A stretch of 64,000 nt of DNA, taken from NCBI RefSeq assembly GCF_000237925.1, contig NC_031496.1, forward strand, positions 5,191,340-5,255,339, read 5' to 3'. The stretch comes from Schistosoma mansoni (taxonomy: Eukaryota > Platyhelminthes > Trematoda > Strigeidida > Schistosomatidae). The position numbers and the translations under genes are program-made. The notes beneath the pieces are model-generated. The model did no database searches. It was given only the letters and a program-made list of their open reading frames with translations, and was not told where the DNA came from. Shown piece after piece: positions 24,901-37,998 of the stretch. How positions within the stretch are numbered: position 1 is the stretch's first letter; every line of letters begins with the position of its first letter.

Positions 24901-27900
24901 CTTCTCGATTCACCAAATTAAGACACTGGTAGCGAATACTAAACAATGAGGAAGATTCACCGAATATTTCTGACAGCTGAGATACTGTCTCCTCGAAACT
25001 GAGCTCTCGAGGTAACTTTGGTAATGTATGATCAGCATAGCGTGCATGTTCATGACTTCCCAACCTGCGCATCAACAGTCGAGTCTTCCATGCATCGTCT
25101 TGATTACAGAACTCTATTCTAAATGTGTCTTACCAACGCTTGAACCACGTGAGAATTGTATTGCCACATTCGGGGTCATAATAGAATTCTGGGATGCTTC
25201 TGGCAACTGCATCACAAGAAGAAGTACTTGTAGTAGCATGTGAACTCGAGTAGTGTATGTTAAGCTGTTGCGTCAGAGTTTCTAACAGGCGCATTTGTGC
25301 GTCAAGTTGTGCTTGCTGTTGCTGTAGTATTCGGCTGAGCTGGTCATCTGATATAGGCATTTTGAATGAATTTTCCTTTTTCCCCGTCGCCACTGTTATA
25401 ATTGTGTTTTTTTTGCTATATAAACGACCCAGCTATTCCTATTGCTTAGTATTCTTATACGATGACACTCGACAAGATCCCCAAATCAGAACACGTTGAA
25501 CAGGAAAGAAATTGTATTCAAAATAATAATGGTATGTGAACAGCAATCAGCAATCAATAGTTTAAATATCGTTCATATATTTATAGTATATGCATAAGAA
25601 GCTTATAGATTTTTCTGCAATAATATGCCCGGGCTGATCGGTTTAAAATTAACCAATCAGCGCGCAGCAACACCATCATGCATAAAACATGCTTAATCCA
25701 ATCTATATCCCACTAACACCTCCCCCTTGAGCAGATTTGTAGGATCTGGTGTTAGGGTCCAACTGCAACCGCTTTACTGGTTTGTGCTTCCGGTTAGTCC
25801 ACCTTCTAGGTAATAAGGACGTTGTATCATCCTTCGTTTGCACCTTGACTGTCCTGTCTGTTTCAGGTGTTTTGATCTCAAAGGTGGTCTAGCAGAACAT
25901 CAAGAGGTAATAATATGCTGCGTTTCGNNNNNNNNNNNNNNNNNNNNNNNNNNNNNNNNNNNNNNNNNNNNNNNNNNNNNNNNNNNNNNNNNNNNNNNNN
26001 NNNNNNNNNNNNNNNNNNNNNNNNNNNNNNNNNNNNNNNNNNNNNNNNNNNNNNNNNNNNNNNNNNNNNNNNNNNNNNNNNNNNNNNNNNNNNNNNNNNN
26101 NNNNNNNNNNNNNNNNNNNNNNNNNNNATATATATATACATGTACAGATGTTCAACAAACAAGTCAAATGTTAACTAACCAATCAATAATTAGGTAGCTA
26201 TGAGTACAATTAAACAGTCGATTAAAAAAACTGTTACACTTAATACAAAACTAGTGTCGATATTATGAAGAAGCAAATATATGTTCCAGTAATTTGATTT
26301 TATATTTGTTATTTAACGCAAATTATTTATTGATTTTGCAAATTGTATACTTACATTAAACCACTGATTAATTAATGTTAACCACTACCAGTTCAATAAA
26401 TTCAAATTTATCTATTGACTGGATGGACATTTAAAAATTATATATATATATATGTATATAGTCGTTTTCATCAGTTGTAGAATATGTTAGTGTTTGTTGC
26501 ATAAATAAATCTTTATCTACAATTTTGCTTTCTTCATTATATTGAGACAAATAAGTTTTATTTTGATGAACAAATAGCAAGTAACAGTTATTCTTTATCT
26601 ATAACAAGCAGCCATATCAGTAGCAGTAAACACTATTTTGACAAGATATTACAGTAGAAGGAGACCTGAAACAAGGTAACCCTCAATTAAAATTATCTAA
26701 GAAAGTGGAACTTAATGTAAGAGATAACACTGATGCAGCATTGGTTACTTAGTAAACAAAGAATAAATTGGAGAAATAAAACAGTGGATCAAAATTTCCT
26801 GCATTTTGAAATACAATAGAAGGATAAGCAGAATAATAAGAAGGTATGCCAAGAGATATGAGACAAATAGATCTAGAATAATTGGCTGGAACGAGAGAAA
26901 GAAGCTCGTCATATTATACTGATGATATCAATTTTGAATAGTATTGGTTTGGCGATCTTAAACATAGATGCTCACATGACTGGCATATATCATCGATACG
27001 TTCTGAATTTGATATTATCGCAGAATTAATGACTATGGGAATATCTAAACCACCATCCATGGAAGAGCATAATGTTTCCTATTTACTTATCGCATTTATT
27101 AAAACCTCACAAACGTTTTGATTGACTTACCTCTTCTAACTATAATATTCAATGAATAATGTAAAAGTTATTCACTAGATACAATAGCATGATTAGACAC
27201 ATTCAACCTGATGTATTACTATGTGATTATTTCTCTTAGATGCGTAGTATAATAGAGGCAAATATAACGATCACTCCGGAAAACTGATTAATTCACTGTT
27301 GGCAGTCACGATTTGAGGAATTTGGAGTATGAATTATATGAATATATCTTTAAAAATTAATAAGTTAATAATTTACAGGAACGCATACTGTCGTTTAGAG
27401 AAATGAACTAAGCATCGACGTCGAAACAACACATGCTTGGATTTCACAAACACATAAAATACTCTGAAGACTTGATTTTGCTAGTGTATTTGCAAAAAAT
27501 CAAATCGTGGACGCTGATTTGTATACATAATGTCACTGTTAAAAAAATGAGTTAACATGTTTACTATCAACTTGTTATTTATAAGGACTGCGCAAAATGA
27601 GCAACTAGACAGTAGATTTGTGAAAAAGTAAAGGAACTCCTCAAGAAGTACTATGGTTGTTAAGTAATCAAAAACATGTTTATATGAGTTACGTATTTTA
27701 ATGTGACGGCTAGTGATACCACATATCTTCAACAACTCAAGAGTGGTCATCAAATCTCTTCAAAACCAGAACTCGTATAAGTCATAAATAGGAAAATATA
27801 TAAGTATATGATAAAACTCCTTATTTTGTGTAATAATAATAATTTAAAAGACATAAAGATGAGTATTATGTTTCTAAGGAAATTGATGCCCTAAGGAAAT

Positions 27901-30900
27901 ATTTTGAACAAGAGTGGAATATAATTTAAAACTACAATGTAAGGTTAATGAAGACAAATATGAAGTGAGCGTTGACTACGTTATAAGCATCATGAAAATT
28001 CGTATGCTGAAAGGAAATAAATAGATACAAACTTAAACTAGACAGTACCATTCTCAGTAAAGATTTAAACTATTTCGTTGTCGATACCCAGGATTAAAAT
28101 TTTGATCAATCTCTATTGGCAAATGTTCATTCTGAGTGAATTGTTTGGAAGAATAGATGGACTGTAGTTAGCAGAAGAATCCAGGACATACATTTCATCC
28201 TATTTGTGACCGGTCAGTTGGATGTACCTGGATACCAGTGTAAATGTCCGTATTGGGACTCGAGAGATCCGAAATTCAGTCATGGATATCGAGAAAAGGA
28301 CAATTCAAATCATAATACATATGAAATAAACATTGTACCCGTTGCATAAGCTATTTGGATTCAGTAGCTCAGTGGGAAGCATATTGGTCAGTTGGTGCGA
28401 AAGTTATTAGGTTTTAGTCATAGTGTGGACATCAACACTGAGATGCAAGAACATATGAATGAAAAGTTATAAATAGGACGAAACGCATGTTCTGGACTTA
28501 ACAGCTAGCCAAAATCCGTTTATTCTATTCAACTAGGTAAAGTAAAAAGATATCAATAGTAATAGATTCTGAATATATTCTTAGTTTTTCTTATCAGTGG
28601 TGTGAAATATTGAAGACGGAATTTCCTACGATATAAAACAGTGCGATAAGCTAACTTGAATACTGTAAATGGTTATTCCAAATCTATAGTGATGTACACC
28701 GAAAAAAACATTGCAATTGTGCGTTCACCTAGATTGAGACCATAATATAAATGTTTATCGTAAAACATTAATTAGTTAAACCACTTGCCTTTCATCACAT
28801 CATTTACAAAACAAAATGTTTCAACAAGGTTGAATGAAAAAAGAACTTTAGGTCACGCGACCTATGATATGTGCACTTATGCGCTGACAATCGATCATAA
28901 AATATTTGCTTAAAGACAAAAGCAAAGAATAAAAATAATAGATTGTAAATAACAAAACTTCTATTATAAGCGATAGTGAATAAACAATATACACGATCAG
29001 TATGAAGTTAATAAATTACACAGGCATCTAATGTCAAACTAGTATTGTGTGATTTTGATAATTAGATTAAAAAATCTCAGGTTTAATGTTATGTGTTAGC
29101 ACAGCAAAAAATTACCGAAATCAAATACTAGGGAGAGTTGACCATTAAACCTCCCAGAAAAAGTGATTATGCTTATGTGTATATCATGAAGTGCAGGGGC
29201 GAAAGTTTTGTACCAGTGATATGCATATAACGTGTAAGTGATAGTGAGTTGTAGCAAGTACGTACTAAGGGAGCGGTGACCATCTACCCTCCCAGGCGGG
29301 CGAATATAGCTATATGTATGTTATGGAATGCACAAGTGAAAACTTGTATGTTGCTGGCGTGCATGTAACGTATATTTGCTGACAGGATAAGTATGCCTAT
29401 ATGTATTTCAAGGAATGCATCGGTGAAAACTTATATGTTACCGGTATGTATGTGGATTACACTTGCTAGTGGTGCGATAACCGTGCGCCAAAACCTAGGG
29501 GTATCTATCTCTCCACGCAATAACATCCAAGCGGTGGGTTTGTGAGTCTTATAAAGTGGGAAAGTTTTCCACAAAAGCCAAACGGCTTCACTAGATAAGG
29601 TTTCATCAACCTTAATACAGTTGGAACACTGTAATGAAACCAAAATAACTGAGTTAAAAATTCCTTCAAATCCGTCATGGAACAGAACAAGTAAAAAAGT
29701 TCGATAAAACAAACATCAAGACTATATATATCAAAAGAAATATTTCTATACCACGACAGATGAAGAGTTACAACATAGTTAGAAAGGATATATTTGCAAC
29801 AAAAATTTTATATGTTCAAAAGTATCTGGATGTTCCCTTTTAAATGCGTTAGAAAATTGCAAAGCAGTTGTTGCTTGTATTACTTGCCTGTTATAGTCAA
29901 CATTTCGAATTGGTAAATCACATTACTTTTGACTGAAAAAAGTGAATACCTTAAACCTGATTATTCTTTAATGCAAGTATAAAGTTGAAACTGATTGTCT
30001 TTGATTTTGATCCGATCAGTGTTAAATACAGCGCACGATGATCAATGAGAAAGCCGATGGGATCATATGTAACAGATATGACAGCAAACGAAAACGGTGT
30101 TTTATCAAAAGGTATATTTGAAAAAAGACATCATAGCAATCAACTTTCAACCATTATGTAATACATTCGAAATTTACTCCACATATTTTAGGGTTAGAAA
30201 CCCGGATTAATATGACTAGAATTCATATGATGTATGACTCAAAGTTGTACTGAGATCTATTGAGCTAATTAATTTACATTGGTGAATAGATGGTAAAAAG
30301 AATTATTATGTTTCTGATTGAGATCATGAACCGTTTGGTTTTAGAGCACCATTGAAAACCTGAGAGGGCTGGACGGCCGTCCCACAATAGGACGAAATGG
30401 TCTAACATCGAACGGTTCATGATCTCAATCAAAAACATAATAGTCTCCACAACCCCAAACTGATAATTATGATTATGTCAGATTGCATTCATGTGATGAA
30501 TTTTGAGAAATTATTCGGTAGTAAAAGTTGTTAGTAATAGGTCTATGTATTTCTTTAACCACAAATCACTATTAGTATCTTATTTTTTAAAAGTATTTCA
30601 AAACAAAATTTATGGTGATTTTGTGATAAGTTACCTAAACTGATGATTAACAACTCGACCGTAGCTGCTGCTATTATTATTATTATTATTGGGCATTGTA
30701 CATTGTGATAGCCCAGTGAAGCTATACAGGTTGAAATACTCGTTCTTCTAGGTTTACCATGCCAGAGAGGATGATTAGAGAGCGGACGTCTAAAAGTGGC
30801 AAAATTATGGTCTGACAGAGCGGTAGTGCTATAGAAAGTACAAGGAAGTCGTAGTAGTAAGGTATACGCCTAGATAACCAGAATCGATACACAATCTACT

Positions 30901-33900
30901 ATCTCACAACAAAAAAGAGCTTAGGGAAATTCGACTCTAAGAAAATCATATTTGATTATAATTTTTACCACAGTTATTTCGACTTGTTTGTTATTCATGA
31001 AGTTAGTTTTATCTCAGCCTGCTGATGTGCTGAACTTGCATTTGTGCCAGATTCTACATCAGTTGTGACTAAATGATTAACAATTAGCATGAAGATTAAA
31101 TCCAATGGTGGTCACGTTCTCAACATTCAATAAATTATATACCAACACTTGATAATTTAGTTCTGGTAATTGATTAAACAAGAGAACCTGGGAAATTCCA
31201 TAAACACTGAGGATTGCTGTATTTAAGTAAGACGATAGTATACATATTTAAAATTTAAATAAAAACTGTTATACGATATAAATAGTTCAGCTTTCATTTA
31301 AAAAAATTTTCTTGAGACCGGAAAGTATTTGATCAATTTATCATTACATAAATAACTTAATTTATAAGAACTTTCGTCTAAATGAGAGAGAATACTTTAA
31401 CAATATTTGGGCGCCGAGTTGATTTGAGATATCAAAAAGGAAAAATGTATTTGTAAAATATCACCAAATGAATTTGAAGTAAATCCAACGTTTCGCCTGA
31501 CAATCTCGTACAAGCTTTTTCAAGGAAATATAATCAAACATCAAAATTATCGAATATAAATAGGCACATGGTTCTTCGGTTCATTGTACACTGAATAGGT
31601 CATCCAATCAGCGTTAAATGACCAGATTGCCAGGCGAAACGTTGGATTTACTTCAAATTCATTCGCTGAGATTTTACAAATATATTATCCCTATTCAATG
31701 TCTTACATCAACTCGGCGCCCAAATACTGTGAAACTATTCGCTCTAATTTAGATGAAAGTCCCTATATAACTACATACTAGTTCGTCGATATTTTTCCCT
31801 AATGTTAAGCTAGTATAAATAATTACGAGCAATAGATGCCTCTCCTTTGATTCTGGGGTTCGGTGTCATAGGAAGGACTTGAGGGAATTACATGAATCTG
31901 GCACTCGATCGGCAGATATAACACAGTAATCTGCTATAGATGAGGAGTAACGATGTTGATAATACTGCTTTAATTTAAGTAATATAACACTTAAAAGCCA
32001 TCTACTTCAAATAAATTTTGAAACTAATACGATAAACAAAATGAATAAAGACGTTACCTAATCATTTGGTTTCTGTCATTCACTAAACCATTTTCATTTT
32101 GTATTTTTTCGACAAAACATGTTTAACAGCTTTGAGGGATGACGAAGTTGGGACAGTGATTAATCGTAGGAACTGACAAAACGAAAAAGAACCCAGAGTA
32201 ACAACATTAGGTTAGGTTTTCTTCTGAATAGCAAATTACTTTTCTAGATCTGTAAGTCATCCATTTATATGAAAGGTAATACCAATATTGAAAAAACCAC
32301 TAATAAGTATTGAATGTCAACAGTTCTCTGAATATAGGCCTGCTTTTATTTGGGGATATGCATTTTCACGATAAATGTTGACAAAATATTTCCCTACATT
32401 AAGTTTCACAAATAAATCTTGTTATTGTAGTATGCTAGACTGGTAAAAAAAACGTAATCAAGATATGCTAATGCAAAAGGTAGATAATACTAAGCAAAAC
32501 CAAGTAATAATACGCAAGTCTGAAATGAAAAATGCAAACAGATAAAAGGATAAAATTAACACACCAGACTAAGCTATATATATTGACTGACAAAATAGTG
32601 ACAAGAGTTATGAAATGAATGTTACTTGTGAGTTCCCTTCAAGTTACTACCACAAATGGAGTTCACTCGGTTATTAATATCCTCTTGCTTGTTTGGGACT
32701 GATGGCGTGNNNNNNNNNNNNNNNNNNNNNNNNNNNNNNNNNNNNNNNNNNNNNNNNNNNNNNNNNNNNNNNNNNNNNNNNNNNNNNNNNNNNNNNNNNN
32801 NNNNNNNNNNNNNNNNNNNNNNNNNNNNNNNNNNNNNNNNNNNNNNNNNNNNNNNNNNNNNNNNNNNNNNNNNNNNNNNNNNNNNNNNNNNNNNNNNNNN
32901 NNNNNNNNNATAACGATTCATTTTAAGTTAATAAACCTGTTACTCTTTAACCAATTATAAGGATGGATATTAGGGAGATGGTTACATCATATTGTCAGAT
33001 TTCTTCATATCATGAAGAACAGACATACTAGTTTGTTTAGTGTTAGTGAATGTTATTACTAGTGTTACGTATATTACTTGTCATCGAACTATATTCTTTT
33101 TTCTCCTCCCATTAATCGTAGCAGTTAATCTAATCAACTACAATTTCATGCCCAAAGTAAAGTAGCCTAGTGCTTAGCTCTGCTACAATTCTGCTAATCA
33201 TGTTTATCATTCGGAAATTTCAGTAGTTTGGTTTCTAGGTTGTGAACTAGTTAATGTCAGTATACCTCAATTGTATTAATGTTGTGACTATGTTTACAAC
33301 TCGTTCTAAACCATCTGTAATCAATAATATTTCCAACTGTCACAAGAAACTTATGGTAATTCATCTGAATTTCTTAAATTTACTACAGGTACCTGGACGA
33401 CATATGGGCGATATATGTGCTTTGTATTATTCTATTGCTGCTCCTTTCAAAGCAAGAACAAGGAATAAATATCACAGTGAATTAATTGAACAATGCTTTT
33501 CTCGAGCTGTTCGAAACGGTTTAGTTACATGTCGTTGGGCGAAATCTTCATCTCCTGGAAACATGCAAATTAATGGCCGGAGATTCGGACTAACCGAAGA
33601 TCCTTTGGAGCGGGAAATCGAATCGTATTTAGTGAATTTAATTGGTGCTTCAAAAACAGCTCACTTACTTGGTAAAGAGTTGATGTCCACGCCATATCCT
33701 TTCCAAACTTCAGATAATCAAATTTCCCCGTCAAAATCTGCACAAGATGTCTCTTCATCTTCTCCGCTGCGAACTGTGCCATATTCAGTTGGACGAGAAA
33801 ATGAATCAAGTTCGCCCACTGTACCTCTGTCTACCAATACTTACCAGACAAGCAGTTCTGAAGCATCTTCACAGATTGGCAGTGAATCAGTTAGCCGAGG

Positions 33901-35167
33901 AAAGTAAGTACATTTCTAATTTCACTTATGTGCTATTATTAAGCTGACAGTGGACAGTATTTGCAAATTTTCGTTGGGTTCGCATCATTTCATGGTAAAA
34001 ATGTAGAACGCCGTTATAAACACATTTAAAGACAAAGAACATAATCATATGACATCACCCTAATAACAGGCCTTTTTATATGTTACTTCCTTGTGCGAAA
34101 GTATAAAAATGTATGGGCTAGAAATGTAAATTTTCAGCGGATGACAAACACTTTAAAATCGTTTTTGATGTAGCCAGTTATATGAAATTAATTTTTGCAA
34201 AAATCGTTTTTTTATAACTTAGCTAATTGTTAAGGAAGAATCAGATTACCACTGTATAACAAATACTTTGTCTTCAAGGAACTGGTTTTGTCATCTTATG
34301 TAACATGCTAATCAAAGTCTAAGAAACAATGTAACGTTATTATTAGTCCTTTATCGTACTATTGATGGTCCTTATAAGCTTCCATGTAAGAATCGATAAG
34401 TCATGAGGTTGAGATCATGCACAACAAAGGTAATTTGTGTTCAGGAGATTCCAACTCCTTTGTGAAGTTGACTTTTTTATCCAAGTTGTTGAAGTGTTTA
34501 AAATTTTTGTCTAAACTATCCCGTTTTATAATGACAAAAGTGTCATCAACGCATCTCAAGCAAACTTTTGGTTGGTGAGAACACATTGAGACTGCACTAG
34601 TTTTCAATGAATGCATGAATAGGTTAGCAACAATTGGGGAAACCGGTGATCCCATAGCTACACCTTCTGTTTGTCTGTATAAATCTCCTCGAAAACTGAT
34701 TACAGTTGAATGTAAACATAGATCTAATGCTTTAATAATATCCGAGGTAACTAGAAGATAGCGTTGTTTAAGTTCATTGTCAGAATCTAAGAGATTATGT
34801 AGAATATTTAAAGCCTTCTTAACTGGAACATTAGTGAATAAAGAGCATACATCAAAATAACTTCATTTGTTGAATTGATGAACCTAAAATCACCCAACTA
34901 TTTCCACAGTCCATCTGTACACCGGTTAAAAAAGTTATACAAAGAGTTGAATTTCTGTCAATTGAATAAATTTTCTCAGTCAAGATAACTTTTCTTTACT
35001 AATGATCCGGTAGTTTATTACCACATAAAGTAATGAAAGAAGGTTAAATCATCTTAGTGGGGTTTTGTTCTCTGAGCTGGATGGTTTGGTCGTGGAGCTT
35101 TCATCGTTATCCTGAATGACAAAATCAGCACAAATTTCAGATAATTATTTTTTATTCAAACTGGGTT

Positions 35168-35208
<41 letters not shown>

Positions 35209-35412
35209 TTGTNNNNNNNNNNNNNNNNNNNNNNNNNNNNNNNNNNNNNNNNNNNNNNNNNNNNNNNNNNNNNNNNNNNNNNNNNNNNNNNNNNNNNNNN
35301 NNNNNNNNNNNNNNNNNNNNNNNNNNNNNNNNNNNNNNNNNNNNNNNNNNNNNNNNNNNNNNNNNNNNNNNNNNNNNNNNNNNNNNNNNNNNNNNNNNNN
35401 NNNNNNNNNNNN

Positions 35413-35446
<34 letters not shown>

Positions 35447-37955
35447 CGAGGATGTTATGTTTTTAGCTCTACTACTTTCAGTGTATTAAAAAGTTTGTGA
35501 CATAATTAAGGCCAATATTATCTTTTGCTAAGTATTGATCATGTGTTTCAGTTAATTATTATAGGGTTCGGAGTGCACATTATCATAATAAAATGTTTAT
35601 GGTTACAGAAAGATATAAAATAATTTACATTTGATTTATGATATGATTTATGTGCACATACGAATGAAACAATTTAACGGTAATGAGTAAAATGGTGTGA
35701 TTTTTAGTAGAATTTTGTAATAACACTGTTTCCAGTTCATTTCACAAAGATTTTAGGTTATATGAGGCACATGGAATAAATCGACCAACAATCACTTGGT
35801 ATTACTTCTAAGAAGGATGTTATGAAATTTTAATTAGTTATCGTGTCATTTAGATAGACTGATAGTTGGAAATTCAAATCCAGAAATAATGAACAAATTA
35901 ATAAAGCCATTGTTGATAGTGTTTTCAAAATTTTGGAACAATACGTTGTAGTGATGACAATGAGACTAAGATTCTGGGTATATTGGTAAATGTGTACTAA
36001 TATGTGTACTTATCGATTTTATACATAATGGATTTCTTATTAAAAGTACATCACGATTACTGCACACGTACGTTTTTATGACAGAATTGAGAAGTGCGTT
36101 GTTTAGTAAGAGTTTTACTATCAATAGTGTGTTTAAAGTTTGAGAACGTACATGGAGAAATTAGATAAGTCATGTTTATCTATGCGATAGGATGTCAAAG
36201 AACTAGGCTTAACAATCAGGTCTTAACAGATAAGGGAGCGGATGACAATCGCACTTAACATTTTCTTTTGTATTAATACTTTGTTTATAAGCATGACATT
36301 TTATTACATGAAAGCCTCCTCTGATTAGTGATCATGTTTTTGGTCTTAACTTATTAGAGGATTAGATCAACAACTAGTTCTCGTGAACAGTCATCACTAG
36401 GGCGTGTCGTATCATTATACATCATCGATCGATCAGCATTCCCTTCATTTATATTGACGATTAAAATTTCGTCTCATTAATCAATGAAATCCTCCACCAT
36501 AACACTATGTAAACAGCTCTCTTGTTTCTAAAATCTTTCATTTATAATGTGAGATCACGTATGCCCATGTTAAATAGTTTAAGGCAATGAACTGGAAATT
36601 GTCAGACTAAGCTTTATGGTTACTGATAAATCAGCGAGATGAGTCTACAATTATGAATACTGTGGGACAGTAAAACTTACATCGTATCCTTTGACATACT
36701 AACAGAAGGTCAACTGGGCCTGGAGTAGTTAAGTGCTAAACGTTTCATAAGTAGTATAGGCTTTCTTCAGGTTAAAAAACAAAACTTATAGGTGAGGTAT
36801 CAACAAACGCTAAATATGAAGATATTATTCTAGTAATTCTGACTAGACCTCATCAAATCTAACAAGGACTGGGCTACCAAATGGTAACACATGGTAATTG
36901 TAGTTTCCGATAAATTAACCCAAGTTGCACATGATTGCATTATTTGTTATCATAAATTTAAGAAAAATCTTTAAAAGATGTGTTAAAAACTTTATGTACT
37001 GCAAAAAGGATGACCGATGATCTTCGTGTACAGTAAAACTGATGGTGGTCCCTATTCTGAACAAATTTATTTTATAGGTAACTCTAAGAACGAATCATTA
37101 AAATATGTATTTTGTTGATTACATCTGGGATAAGACAAGTAGAAAATGTTCATATTACTGATAAATTTGACAAAATCATTAACTTTCAATTAACTTCACC
37201 GGTGAATAACTTTATAACTAGAGTAGAAATAAACCGATATACACATATGCAAGATTCTACGTTATATATCAGTGATACATCTAATATTTGATAGAAATGG
37301 TGAAATGTGTATAGAAGTACAGAGATAAAAAATTTATATACCATTTGTGTAAACGACAAAAAATGGATTAAACAGTTTTTTGAACATTTTTAATAAGGAA
37401 AACAAATGTAAGCTTTTCCATTTTAGTATTAATACTACTCAATCGATATCAAATAGTTATAACATAGAAAAACTGAATAATCAAAAATAAATTTGTTTCT
37501 AAGGTTTGAGCTGGAGTTACTTGGGTGTCCAAATTTAAATTTACAGAACGGGCTTTCAACATGAGGTAACTCAATGATTTGTAGTTGAGTTTATTAACTA
37601 TTAAAATAACGCTGTATAAAGCGTCTAAATTAGTTTTTATGACACGATATATTTAGATATTTCTAACAAGCGACACTTTAAATCTGAGGATGAGTAATAC
37701 TAACCGGTTGGAGAAACGGAAAAAGGAATCGGGTTTGAAAATGCAATTTAATGGATAACAGTTAAATGCGTTAAACGTTGAGTCATAGGTTCTATAGAAA
37801 AAAAAGAGAATATTATTAGACGAAAAACTAAGCAAATTGTAATAACGTTATACTAAGAAGTATAATCCCCGAACCTAGTCATAAAAATACCTCACTACAA
37901 TGTCATCATTATAAAACAAAACTATGGTAATTCGGAGAAAATTCCGTATGAAACG

Positions 37956-37998
<43 letters not shown>

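Noticed and set aside
29431-29712. 93-codon open frame on -
   Set aside because: Falls in the degenerate tandem repeat and the unidentified repeat next to it; no protein family recognised.
35116-35466. Tyr/Ile repeat open frame around the gap
   Set aside because: Produced by an AT microsatellite and N bases.
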